A stretch of DNA of 64,000 nt from Candidatus Magnetominusculus xianensis (lineage in GTDB: Bacteria > Nitrospirota > Thermodesulfovibrionia > Thermodesulfovibrionales > Magnetobacteriaceae). This document shows, piece by piece, positions 24,533-33,522 of this stretch. Each line of letters begins with the position of its first letter. Position 1 is the stretch's first letter. Below the pieces are notes generated by a model that was not told the origin of the DNA, did not search any database, and worked only from the letters and a program-made list of their open reading frames with translations. The stretch lies in contig LNQR01000124.1 in NCBI GenBank assembly GCA_001541255.1, forward strand, positions 1 to 64,000, given 5' to 3'. The position numbers and the translations under genes were made by a program.

Positions 24533-24813
24533 GCTGTTACGCTCCTTTTGTATATAGATTTGCCGCTGAATCCATGTTGACTGCCGCTTGCCTGCCGCGC
24601 TGCCTGCCGCTTAACCCATACTAATTTTACTGTTAAGCCAGAGTAACATATAATGTTTAGTAAAGTAAAGCAGTTTTGCTAACTTTGTAAAATATATTTC
24701 TAAAAAGAATTCTTCTGTCACCACGGCGGCAATAATCTAATCATAACTATCTCTCAATGTAAATGTTGTTAAATCAGCTTGTTGTAAACCATAATCAGGT
24801 TAAATGCAGGCAT

Positions 24814-24936
24814 ATGGAACAAGGCAAAGCATTTATAGACAACATACACAGAAGCGTAGAATCGAATTACGGCGATTTCTTGTGTCAGTTGGTGTGTCAG
24901 CCCAATACAGCACAGTCTGGTCTGGAAATCCTGTGA
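24814..24936 (+). CDS. Possible 40-residue protein
   Basis: An ATG at 24814 opens 40 codons (starting MEQGKAFIDNIHRSVESNYG) with a reasonable amino-acid mix and a weak AGG upstream. It could be a tiny protein, a fragment of a lost gene or chance. Nothing similar is recognised. Confidence 0.25.
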   Translation: MEQGKAFIDNIHRSVESNYGDFLCQLVCQPNTAQSGLEIL

Positions 24937-24983
24937 TAACTATCTTACCGGAGCATAACCATCTTAATGTTAAATAAAATCTT

Positions 24984-25012
24984 TTATTAATAACGTTCAT
25001 ATTTGCTATAAT
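24984..25012 (+). promoter_or_regulatory. Extended -10 promoter
   Basis: TGCTATAAT (25004-25012 region) is a perfect extended -10. TTATTA lies 17 bp upstream as a poor -35. It would drive the secreted repeat-protein gene 114 bp downstream. Confidence 0.5.
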
Positions 25013-25125
25013 TGGTATGTGAAAACTAAATATAGACATGTTTGGCGGTACAAGCCGATGGTCATCAGCCTTGTGATAATCTTTACACAAGCATGGAAAA
25101 ACAAGAGGAATAACTGGAGGAGCGA

Positions 25126-26922
25126 ATGAGATTACGTTTGTTAATCGTACTGGCAGTCGGCTTATTTATTATATTTGGCGGGACTGGTTTTGCACAGGAA
25201 AATATCAAGCAGTGGAACTGCTTCCAAAAGGTTCACGAAAAGGCGCTGACAACTGCCATTGCATTGACTCCAACGCGGTTGAGATACGCACTGATACCAT
25301 TTTATGATTCTATGGTTGATGAGTTGTACAAAACCGAATATAAACCAACGGCATATCAGGACAAGAAGGTGTTTGATAATCTCTATGAAGCAGCGGTCTT
25401 TGAGGCTCATAAGCGCAACGACCTGAAAAAAGACTACTTTTCGCGTCTGATGACAGACTTGTCGATGTATATAGTACAGAAGTATTATCCAGGCCGTATA
25501 GGTGGGTTTTGCGAGGAATGGACATATTTACGATATGCACCGGTGTTTTATGGAGGGTATGACGGCGGAGATAAGAAGCCGGACTTTACGAGATACGCAC
25601 CAGTAATCTATGGGGGATATGAAAAAAAGCCGCCTTACTCGAACTTTAAAAACGTATTCTTCAGCGACAACCACACTGATACACCCATCAGATATACTGG
25701 CGACATGCTCTGGCATTACAACAAGACGGTCAATGAAATAGTAAATCTGTGGATTTCCGTGTGGAAGGATGCCGACAGAAACGCCGAATCTGTAATTGAG
25801 ACATACACACTGGTTAATCCCGAGGACGTTTCACCGTTTAATCAGAAGGAGCCTAAGATATATGAAATGAGAGACGACTTTGGCTTATTCATTTATGAGG
25901 AAAAGAATAAGCCTGAGACCGTGCCCTTCAGCGGTTACAGGGCGGTATATGAGATGAGGGACGACGAGGGTATGTTTGTAATGTGGGAAAACAGTACATT
26001 AGAAAGGCCTGAAAACTACACTGAGATTTATGATATTAGAAACCGACAAGGGTTTTATTTTTACAGGCAGAGGTATAAGCTGATAAAGCCGCTGAGGGTG
26101 TTTTCCTCGATGCTCAACGCCACTGACTATGCCTTTAACGCCCTTGCAAACAAGAGATATTATGAGTCGGCGGCGATATTCGGCACATTGATAGACAGGA
26201 AGAACAATGACCCGGATATGTACTATGGACTTGGCATGGCGCTGTTTAATATTGATGATTACATAAACAGCCTGATTAACTTCAGTAAGGCTGGTGACCA
26301 CAAGGAAAGTCTCTATTATGTGGGGCTGATAAATGAATCCCTTGCCCGTAAGGCAGCATCGTTTGATGCAAAGGTGAGCCTGCTTGCTGACAGCGCACGT
26401 GCGTATGAAAAATACGGCATTCTGAAGAATATCCCTGAAGCAGTAGAAAAAGGCAAGTCTGTCAATGTGCAGGCCTTGCGCCAATATACAAAGGAAATAG
26501 CGGCTGTAATCTCTAAAATTATGGAGCTGAATTCAAAACACAATCTGCAGGACGCTGGAATATATATCGAGTTGGCCGACAAGCTTAATAAAGAATACGT
26601 GAAGTTATCGAATTTATCAGGGGACCTCAACGATAAATATCTGGGGACTTACATACAGACCAACTTTGACGATGTTTTAGATATAATGGAAATATGCTAT
26701 AAAGACAGCCTTGACCGTGCCACAACAAGCGAGGACTTACAAGCACATCAGGATGAACTCCTAAAGGCTGTCAAAGAGTTAAGAGAAGGAGAGGGTATGT
26801 CCTGCAAGGTTCAATGTGATAATAACTATGCCGCCTGCGGGCAAAGATGCCAATCCGCACAATGTCCTGACATATGTAAAGAAGTTTTTAACCGGTGTAC
26901 CAGCGAGTGTAAGAAACTCTGA
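25126..26922 (+). CDS. Secreted protein with internal repeats and Cys-rich tail
   Basis: I do not recognise this 598-residue protein. A signal peptide (about 1-24, ending GFAQ) is followed by a helical domain. Two tandem copies of RYAP(V)xYGGY lie near residues 136 and 156. Three copies of a 28-30-residue motif with core (I/V)Y(E/D)(M/I)R(D/N) and aromatic residues lie near 245, 274 and 301. A TPR-like helical region follows (MYYGLGMALFNIDDYINSLINF), and a 40-residue tail has eight cysteines in Cx3C-type spacing, consistent with disulfides or a periplasmic metal site. It is the first gene of a probable unit with the phosphoesterase 44 bp downstream. Confidence 0.85.
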   Translation: MRLRLLIVLAVGLFIIFGGTGFAQENIKQWNCFQKVHEKALTTAIALTPTRLRYALIPFYDSMVDELYKTEYKPTAYQDKKVFDNLYEAAVFEAHKRNDLKKDYFSRLMTDLSMYIVQKYYPGRIGGFCEEWTYLRYAPVFYGGYDGGDKKPDFTRYAPVIYGGYEKKPPYSNFKNVFFSDNHTDTPIRYTGDMLWHYNKTVNEIVNLWISVWKDADRNAESVIETYTLVNPEDVSPFNQKEPKIYEMRDDFGLFIYEEKNKPETVPFSGYRAVYEMRDDEGMFVMWENSTLERPENYTEIYDIRNRQGFYFYRQRYKLIKPLRVFSSMLNATDYAFNALANKRYYESAAIFGTLIDRKNNDPDMYYGLGMALFNIDDYINSLINFSKAGDHKESLYYVGLINESLARKAASFDAKVSLLADSARAYEKYGILKNIPEAVEKGKSVNVQALRQYTKEIAAVISKIMELNSKHNLQDAGIYIELADKLNKEYVKLSNLSGDLNDKYLGTYIQTNFDDVLDIMEICYKDSLDRATTSEDLQAHQDELLKAVKELREGEGMSCKVQCDNNYAACGQRCQSAQCPDICKEVFNRCTSECKKL

Positions 26923-26966
26923 CAAAAATGAGAAATGCCCGTAAGGTATTATGGAATTGAGTTATT

Positions 26967-27650
26967 ATGGAGTTTAAGAGACAGATTGCCATAGGCGACA
27001 TACACGGCTGCTATGGGCTTACGGTTGATTTAGTAGAAAATGTAATAAAATTCAACCCTGACCAAGACCAGTTGATTTTTATTGGCGACTATATTGACAG
27101 GGGCACAGACAGCGCTCAGGTTGTCCAATATGTTGACGATTTAAAAAACAAATACAACGAGCAAATCGTCCTGCTTGCAGGCAACCATGAATATCTTGCC
27201 TATAACGCATTTAAAATCAGGACAGCCGAGATGTTTCAACTGTGGATAATTAACGGCGGTGTAAACACAATTGAAAGCTATGACGGCATAGAAAATGCCC
27301 AGAGATATGAAAGCTCAGAGCGGTCTTTGGTGCCTTTTGTCGAAAGGCTTGAGTTTTATTATGAAACTAAGACTCATATCTTTGTACATGGCGGGATACC
27401 AACCGGTGAGACTGTAGAGACCGCCAAAAAACAATCCCTCCTGTGGGAAAGGAACTATGAAAGATACAGGGGCAAGGACATAATCGTTGGACACACCCCG
27501 CATAAGAACGTTACGAAGTACAAAAATGCCGTAGTTATAGACACCGGGGCAGTGTTTTACGGCAAACTCTCTGCCTATGACCCGATTAACGATAAAATCT
27601 ACGACACCATAGTCTCAAATCCGAGACCACGGTCGAGACAAAAGGTTTAG
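26967..27650 (+). CDS. Metallophosphoesterase, PrpA/ApaH-like Ser/Thr phosphatase
   Basis: The 227-residue enzyme carries all core PPP-family motifs: GDIHGCY, GDYIDRG, GNHEY, HGGIP and VGHTPH. These ligate two metal ions for hydrolysis of phosphoproteins or dinucleoside tetraphosphates. Length and motif spacing fit the bacterial PrpA or symmetrical ApaH-like group; the exact substrate cannot be told. No signal peptide is present, so it acts in the cytoplasm. It follows the secreted protein by 44 bp and precedes a signalling gene with its own promoter. Confidence 0.9.
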   Translation: MEFKRQIAIGDIHGCYGLTVDLVENVIKFNPDQDQLIFIGDYIDRGTDSAQVVQYVDDLKNKYNEQIVLLAGNHEYLAYNAFKIRTAEMFQLWIINGGVNTIESYDGIENAQRYESSERSLVPFVERLEFYYETKTHIFVHGGIPTGETVETAKKQSLLWERNYERYRGKDIIVGHTPHKNVTKYKNAVVIDTGAVFYGKLSAYDPINDKIYDTIVSNPRPRSRQKV

Positions 27651-27693
27651 AGCTGCTTAGTAAAATCTATAAATTTATTACAGAATGGCTAAT

Positions 27694-27728
27694 CTGTAAC
27701 TAATCTGTCACTGCACGTAATGTACTAT
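27694..27728 (+). promoter_or_regulatory. Promoter with 11-bp direct repeats (GGDEF-EAL gene)
   Basis: CTGTAAC (27694-27700) and CTGTCAC (27705-27711) are 11 bp apart, separated by TAAT. This is a near-exact PhoB-box form. Eleven bases later comes TACTAT (27723-27728). The leader to the ATG at 27922 is then about 185 bp, long enough for further control. Confidence 0.65.
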
Positions 27729-27921
27729 ATCCCCGGGAAAAGTCACCATTAAGCATGGCTTGAACCTTTAGTGACAGCAACTAAAAAGTATATTGATTTT
27801 ACCTGTATGGATATGGCAATATTGATAGCGTGATAGGCAGTATACACTTGATGGCGGCGCGGTAGCGGGGTAATAATATGGGTATTACAAATAACCTGAA
27901 TCGACGGAGAATGTTGACAAG

Positions 27922-30900
27922 ATGATTGATCAGTCTGTTGCTGGCAAGCGGAGATATCTGAGAAGTTATCTAAACAACAAAATCTTTACTGTTTTCATGT
28001 TAGTGGCTGCTGTAATCTTATTGATATTTACGGCAGTATTGACTAAAGACAGAGAGATGAAAAGACTTCACAAATACGCATCAGGGCAATTAAATGTATA
28101 TAACAGCTATTTGTTAGACATGGTAAAAAACTACCAGGCTTACTCCAGGATACTGTCTGAGCGTCCTTTTGTCGTAGAATTTGTAAAACATCCTAACAGG
28201 GGGGCAAATATAAATGATTATTTATTTAAGTTTAATGACTCAGCAGGGGCAGATTTAACATTTATAATTAATATGGATGGTATTGTAACAGCGTCGAGTA
28301 ACTATAGAACTTCATTAAGTTTAGTTGGTAGGGATTTGAGTTTTAGAGAATATTTCATAAATGCCGTAAAAGGAACTCCAGACCAGTACACAGCCATTGG
28401 CACTGTTACAAAATCACCAGGATATTATATATCTTATCCGATAAAGAATGGGAAGCAGGTAATTGGTGTTGTTGTAGTGAAATTCGATTTAAAAATATTT
28501 ACACCGCCTAATGCCGGAAATAATGAAATATTTATGGTTGAAGATAGCAACGGCGTTATCTTTCATTCAAGCGACGAAAGATATGTCTATCACTCTATGA
28601 CTAAGCTGCCAGAAGATGTGCTGCAACAGATAAAAGACCGCAGGCAATATGAAAACGTAACCATAATGCCGCTGCCAATTAAAAATAGGGCTGGAAAGGA
28701 CACCAGAACAACTGTTACCATTAGTCAAAAGGACAAGTCTGGCACTCAAGCGGCAGATACAGAATATCTTGAGGTAAGGACACATTATAAGGACTCTGAC
28801 TGGAACGTAATCTTATTTATCAGCACCGCGCCTGTTGACAGGGATGTCATTAATAATTGCATATATGTATTGCTTGCGTCGCTTGCGGTTTATCTTATTG
28901 GCATCTTTGTTCTTTACAGGACTAAATCAAAAATCGCATTGGTGGAGAGCTATAATGATTTATTACATCAGAAGAGTGAGGCAGAATTACATGTAAAGGA
29001 ACAGGAAATTATTAAATCTATCCTTAAGATATCGTTGCAGCCTGATTCTCTTAAGCTGCTATTGCAAAATATATTAGAACTAATATTGCAAAACCCGTGG
29101 ATATCTTTACAATCGAAAGGGTGTATATTTCTTACAGATGAGGAATCAGGGCAGCTCAGAATCGCAGCATCTCATCATTTCAGCGCCGAGCAGTTGTCGA
29201 TGTGTTCCCCTCTGCCATTTGGGCAATGTCTTTGCGGGTTGGCAGCATCTTCCAAAGAGATAGTGTTTTGTCCAGACTGCAATAAAGACGAAAAACACTC
29301 AGTCAGGTATGCAAATATGGCGGCACACGGGCATTACTGTGTGCCTATTATTTCAGGGGACAGATTACTGGGGGTATTCAATGTATACTTAAACGAAGGG
29401 CATGAAAAGAAAAAAGAGGACGATGTATTTTTGAAAAGTATTGCACGTACAATTGCCGGTGTAATCATGCGAAAGGAGTCAGAGGAAAAAATAAATCAAG
29501 GTTATTTGATTCAAAACACTATAAACTCGATACTGCAATTATCGATACAGACGTTTTCATTAAATGAATATTTAGATAAGTTCCTGGAGCTAATCAGCAC
29601 AGTCCCATGGCTGTCAACAAAAACCAAAGGATGTATTTTTCTGACAGGAAACAACCGTGACGAGCTTGAGATGGTGGCTCATAGGGGTTTTTCCCAGCAG
29701 TTGTTAGACCTCTGCAGACGAGTACCTGTTGGCAGTTGCCTGTGTGGACGCAGTGCTTTTACGGGGAATGTGGTATTCACCGCTGAGGTTGATGACAGCC
29801 ATGATACTACTTATGAAGGCATAAGTAATCATGGGCATTATTGTATCCCTATTAAGGTAAAGGACAGGACAATTGGTGTAATAAATCTGTACGTAGAGGC
29901 AGGTCATACACATACAGCTCTGGAAGAAGACTTCTTAGTGTCTGCTGCTAACACGCTCTCAGGCATTATTGAGCGTAAGCGTATGGAAGAGAAACTGGAG
30001 TATATGGCAAATAATGACACCCTTACCGGTCTGCCCAACAGGGTATTGTTTTTTGACAGATTAAGCCATGAAATAAAAAGCGGCACCCGTTATGGATACA
30101 TGCTTGGCGTTTTGTACGTAGATATAGATAATTTCAAAATAGTAAACGACACGATGGGACACGATGTTGGAGACAAGCTAATTAAATCGATTGCTGACAG
30201 ATTGACCAGAACTATTCGGGAAAGCGATACCGTGTCGCGTGTGAGCGGCGATGAGTTTACAGTGATACTGTCAAATGTGAACAATGTTAACCAGATTGAG
30301 ACAATCACAAGTAAACTATTAACGCATTTAAAAGAACCATATGAAGTTAACGGGCAGCCTCTCACAATAACGGCAAGCATAGGAGTAAGCATTTGCCCGT
30401 CAGATGCCAATGGTGCTGGTGAGCTGTTAAGACATGCAGACACAGCCATGTATCACGCCAAAAAAGCAGGCAAAAATAATTATCTGTTATTTAAAGCTGA
30501 CATGGATGAAGAGCTAAACAGACGCATATCTGTAGAGAAAGAACTGCGCCTAGCGCTTGAGCGCGATGAGTTAATCCTGCACTTCCAGCCGCAGGTAGAT
30601 ATATCAACCGGCATGATTATAGGGGCAGAAGCACTGGTGCGGTGGCAGCACCCGGAAAAGGGGCTGCTGTTCCCTGATAAATTCATAGCAGTTGCTGAAG
30701 ATACGGGATTAATAATACCACTAGGCGAGCAGGTGCTCTACAAGAGCTGCAAACAAAATGCCGCGTGGCAGACCAAGGGGCTGCCCCCCATACTTATGGC
30801 CGTTAATGTATCGACAACTCAGATATCATGGAACTATGATCTTGCAGAAATGGTCTTTGACGTATTGAATAAGACGGAGATGTCTCCAGAACACTTAGAA

Positions 30901-31308
30901 TTAGAGATTACAGAAAGTTTTTGTATGCAAAATGTGGACAGCACAATATCGATGCTGCGCAGATTTAACGCAATGGGCGTCAATGTCGCTATAGACGATT
31001 TTGGCACAGGCTACTCATCGCTGAGTTATTTAAAGCACCTGCCATTTAAAAAGCTGAAGATTGACCGTTCTTTTGTAAATGAGATTACAAATGACCAGGA
31101 TGATTTGACGATTGTTAAGACAATTATAGACATGTCTCACAATCTCAGATTAAAGGTAATTGCCGAGGGAGTGGAGACAAAGGAGCAGTTGGAACTTTTG
31201 CGTGAGCTTGGATGCGATGAGGTACAGGGGTATCTGTTTAGTAAACCAGTGCCACCCGAAAAATTCGCCGTTATGCTGAAAGATGGAGCTTTTCCAATGC
31301 CGCAATAG
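27922..31308 (+). CDS. Membrane sensor with GAF-GAF-GGDEF-EAL
   Basis: This 1128-residue protein senses extracytoplasmic and cytoplasmic signals to control cyclic di-GMP. TM1 (about 20-40) and TM2 (about 313-333) bracket a dCache-type periplasmic domain. Two GAF domains follow (about 370-510 and 540-690), each with CxCG-like cysteines (FGQCLCG and GSCLCG). The GGDEF domain near 773 reads VSGDEF instead of GGDEF, so cyclase activity may be lost. The EAL domain is intact (EALVRW near 902, then LEITES, DDFGTGYSS and KIDRSF), predicting phosphodiesterase activity. The 11-bp repeat promoter lies about 190 bp upstream. Confidence 0.92.
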   Translation: MIDQSVAGKRRYLRSYLNNKIFTVFMLVAAVILLIFTAVLTKDREMKRLHKYASGQLNVYNSYLLDMVKNYQAYSRILSERPFVVEFVKHPNRGANINDYLFKFNDSAGADLTFIINMDGIVTASSNYRTSLSLVGRDLSFREYFINAVKGTPDQYTAIGTVTKSPGYYISYPIKNGKQVIGVVVVKFDLKIFTPPNAGNNEIFMVEDSNGVIFHSSDERYVYHSMTKLPEDVLQQIKDRRQYENVTIMPLPIKNRAGKDTRTTVTISQKDKSGTQAADTEYLEVRTHYKDSDWNVILFISTAPVDRDVINNCIYVLLASLAVYLIGIFVLYRTKSKIALVESYNDLLHQKSEAELHVKEQEIIKSILKISLQPDSLKLLLQNILELILQNPWISLQSKGCIFLTDEESGQLRIAASHHFSAEQLSMCSPLPFGQCLCGLAASSKEIVFCPDCNKDEKHSVRYANMAAHGHYCVPIISGDRLLGVFNVYLNEGHEKKKEDDVFLKSIARTIAGVIMRKESEEKINQGYLIQNTINSILQLSIQTFSLNEYLDKFLELISTVPWLSTKTKGCIFLTGNNRDELEMVAHRGFSQQLLDLCRRVPVGSCLCGRSAFTGNVVFTAEVDDSHDTTYEGISNHGHYCIPIKVKDRTIGVINLYVEAGHTHTALEEDFLVSAANTLSGIIERKRMEEKLEYMANNDTLTGLPNRVLFFDRLSHEIKSGTRYGYMLGVLYVDIDNFKIVNDTMGHDVGDKLIKSIADRLTRTIRESDTVSRVSGDEFTVILSNVNNVNQIETITSKLLTHLKEPYEVNGQPLTITASIGVSICPSDANGAGELLRHADTAMYHAKKAGKNNYLLFKADMDEELNRRISVEKELRLALERDELILHFQPQVDISTGMIIGAEALVRWQHPEKGLLFPDKFIAVAEDTGLIIPLGEQVLYKSCKQNAAWQTKGLPPILMAVNVSTTQISWNYDLAEMVFDVLNKTEMSPEHLELEITESFCMQNVDSTISMLRRFNAMGVNVAIDDFGTGYSSLSYLKHLPFKKLKIDRSFVNEITNDQDDLTIVKTIIDMSHNLRLKVIAEGVETKEQLELLRELGCDEVQGYLFSKPVPPEKFAVMLKDGAFPMPQ

Positions 31309-31376
31309 CAGGGTATACCCTGTCCAATGTTTGAGATTATTGAGATTTTTGGGGCAGCCGCGTCGGCCGAAATTAT

Positions 31377-32384
31377 ATGAAAAAACTTGTCATCGTATCG
31401 ATTACAACCGTACTCTTGGGTATTATTACTTTCCTTGTGGCCGAGTTCTATGTGCCGGTTACATATAACAAGGACGAACTGGAGGTACAAATCCCTAAAG
31501 GCTGCTCTCTCAGGCGGGCAATCAATATTCTCATGGAAAAGGGGGTCTTAAGACAGCTCTCAATTGTGTTTTATGCCGCCAAATACAAGGGTATTGACAG
31601 AAACCTGAAGCCTGGCATCTATGCCTTCCACACCGGCACAACCCCCCTTGAGGTACTCACAATTCTCATCAAAGGCGACACACTAAAGGTTCCCCTGATG
31701 GTTGTCCCAGGTGAGACTCTAAAAGAAATTGCTACAAAATTTCCAAATTTCAACGGCACGGAGGCAGATGAATTTCGCAGGCTTGCGTATGATAAGGCAT
31801 TTCTAAACTCTATCGATATTAAAGCGGCCTCTGCCGAGGGTTATCTGTATCCTGAGACATATATATTTGAAAAAGGCATAACCCCCAAAGAAGGCATAAC
31901 AACAATGGTGCATCAGCTCAGAAAAAGCTATCCATCGAATTTTAAAGACAGACTGAAAGCCGTCGGGCTGACAGAACATCAGCTTTTGACGCTTGCCTCT
32001 ATTGTTGAAAAAGAGGCAAAGGTGGACACAGACCGTCCTCTTATAGCGGCAGTCTACTTCAACAGGCTTCATACAGGAATGCCCCTTCAGGCTGATCCAA
32101 CTAGCATCTATGGCGTAAAGGATTTTAAATATGGCGTCTCAGCAGGAGACCTTCGCAATGACACACCTTATAATACTTACCTGCACACAGGGCTCCCTCC
32201 AGGGCCTATTGCATCGCCTTCGCTGAAATCCATAACCGCAACGCTTAACCCTGCAAAAGTGCCTTATCTGTATTTCGTGTCCAAAAAGGACGGCACACAT
32301 TTCTTTTCTGAGACCTACTCGCGGCACAAAGAGGCCATTAGGATATATTCACAACAGACCGCACCTAAAAAAGGAGATAAATAA
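31377..32384 (+). CDS. mltG: Endolytic murein transglycosylase MltG
   Basis: The 335-residue YceG-family enzyme ends peptidoglycan strand synthesis at the inner membrane. It has one N-terminal membrane helix (about 1-23), a LysM-like subdomain (VPGETLKEIA), and the catalytic region with the key Glu in LASIVEKEAK near residue 218 followed by VYFNRL and the LQADPT and YNTY segments. Length and motifs are typical. The stop is two bases before the ispG ATG, whose ribosome site AAGGAG lies inside the mltG end. Confidence 0.93.
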   Translation: MKKLVIVSITTVLLGIITFLVAEFYVPVTYNKDELEVQIPKGCSLRRAINILMEKGVLRQLSIVFYAAKYKGIDRNLKPGIYAFHTGTTPLEVLTILIKGDTLKVPLMVVPGETLKEIATKFPNFNGTEADEFRRLAYDKAFLNSIDIKAASAEGYLYPETYIFEKGITPKEGITTMVHQLRKSYPSNFKDRLKAVGLTEHQLLTLASIVEKEAKVDTDRPLIAAVYFNRLHTGMPLQADPTSIYGVKDFKYGVSAGDLRNDTPYNTYLHTGLPPGPIASPSLKSITATLNPAKVPYLYFVSKKDGTHFFSETYSRHKEAIRIYSQQTAPKKGDK

Positions 32385-32386
32385 CA

Positions 32387-33436
32387 ATGTCTCAGACACG
32401 CACACGCAAAATATATGTCGGCACTGTAGCAGTAGGCGGCGATGCCCCTATCAGCGTTCAATCGATGACAAAGACCCCTACTACAGATGTTCAGGCGACT
32501 GTAAATCAGATAGCGGCGCTCAAAGAGGCAGGCTGTGACATAATCCGTATCGCAGTTTTAAACGACGATGCTGCCGAGGCCCTCAGCAAAATCAAACGCT
32601 CTGTCTCTATTCCCATCATTGCAGATATCCACTTTGACTGGAAACTCGCCCTAAAGTCCATAGCTGGCGGCGTCGATGGACTGAGGATAAATCCTGGCAA
32701 CATTGGGGCGCTCTGGAAGGTCAAAGAACTCGTCAACGCCTGCAAAGACAAGGGAATCCCCATTCGCATTGGCGTAAATGCCGGCTCACTGCAAAAAGAC
32801 ATCCTGATGAGCTATGGTCATCCCACACCTGAGGCTATCGTGGAAAGCGCCCGAAGACATATCGAAATCCTCGAAGAGATGGACTTTAATCTCATCAAGG
32901 TATCCCTGAAGGCGTCCAATGTGCCATCAACGGTTGAGGCATACAGGGCATTTTCACGCCAGTACGACTATCCCCTGCACATAGGTGTCTCAGAGGCCGG
33001 GCCGCCCCCCTCAGGAATTATCAAGAGCGCGGTCGGACTTGGCATCCTGCTGTATGAAGGCATAGGGGACACAATGAGGGTCTCCCTGACTGCCCAGCCG
33101 GAGGAGGAGGTCAAGACCGCCTACTCAATATTAAGATCAATCGGTCTTCGGGCACACGGTATCGATATTATATCATGCCCCACCTGCGGGCGCACAAGAA
33201 TCGACCTTATCAATCTCGTAAAAGAGGCCGAAGAACGTCTAAGACCTCTGAAAAAAACAATCACAGTTGCCATAATGGGCTGCGAGGTTAACGGTCCCGG
33301 TGAGGCAAAAGAGGCAGACGTAGGGATAGCAGGCGGCAATGGGGTAGGGCTGCTGTTCAAAAAAGGCGTAGTCGTGAAAAAGGTCATGGAGTCTGAACTC
33401 CTTGACTGCCTAGTTGAAACCATATCAACTCTTTAA
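32387..33436 (+). CDS. ispG: 4-hydroxy-3-methylbut-2-en-1-yl diphosphate synthase
   Basis: The 349-residue iron-sulfur enzyme carries out the penultimate MEP-pathway step of isoprenoid synthesis. The N-terminal barrel starts with SVQSMTKTPT, and NPGNIG is present. The C-terminal domain has the cluster ligands CPTCGR and, 30-odd residues on, GCEVNGPGEA. It is the short bacterial form without the plant insert. It is tightly coupled to mltG, and its 3' flank is a dispersed hairpin repeat. Confidence 0.95.
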   Translation: MSQTRTRKIYVGTVAVGGDAPISVQSMTKTPTTDVQATVNQIAALKEAGCDIIRIAVLNDDAAEALSKIKRSVSIPIIADIHFDWKLALKSIAGGVDGLRINPGNIGALWKVKELVNACKDKGIPIRIGVNAGSLQKDILMSYGHPTPEAIVESARRHIEILEEMDFNLIKVSLKASNVPSTVEAYRAFSRQYDYPLHIGVSEAGPPPSGIIKSAVGLGILLYEGIGDTMRVSLTAQPEEEVKTAYSILRSIGLRAHGIDIISCPTCGRTRIDLINLVKEAEERLRPLKKTITVAIMGCEVNGPGEAKEADVGIAGGNGVGLLFKKGVVVKKVMESELLDCLVETISTL

Positions 33437-33439
33437 AAG

Positions 33440-33522
33440 GGCGAAGCCCCAAAGAGCCCCAAAGAGGGGGTGCAGGGGACAAGTTCCCTGCCGGGAGTTT
33501 GAGGGCAGAGCCCTCATTCTTT
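33440..33522. repeat. Hairpin repeat, left copy of a 60-bp perfect inverted pair
   Basis: The 60 bp at 33463-33522 is exactly complementary in orientation to 34650-34709; a 10-bp GGGCGAAGCC piece at 33440 is also shared with the other copy. It contains its own small hairpins (GAGGGC with GCCCTC; GGGGAC with GTTCCC). It includes the stop codon of the kinase gene at 33514 and probably ends ispG transcription. It looks like a REP-type dispersed element. Confidence 0.85.

Larger units (their letters stand above)
24533..25125. other. 593-bp intergenic region with short repeats and a promoter
   Basis: Divergent hemL and the secreted-protein gene bound this stretch. At 24583-24612 CTGCCGC occurs three times at 11-12 bp spacing. 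Most of the rest is A+T-rich and non-coding. A possible 40-codon frame is at 24814 and a promoter at 24984-25012. Confidence 0.5.

Noticed and set aside
24583-24612. CTGCCGC triplet as a regulatory repeat
   Set aside because: The three copies are short with uneven spacing (11 and 12 bp) and no -10 follows, so it is more likely simple sequence slippage.
24833-25090. Minus-strand ORF of 85 residues in the intergenic region
   Set aside because: There is no ribosome site, composition is unlike coding DNA here, and it overlaps the probable promoter of the next gene.
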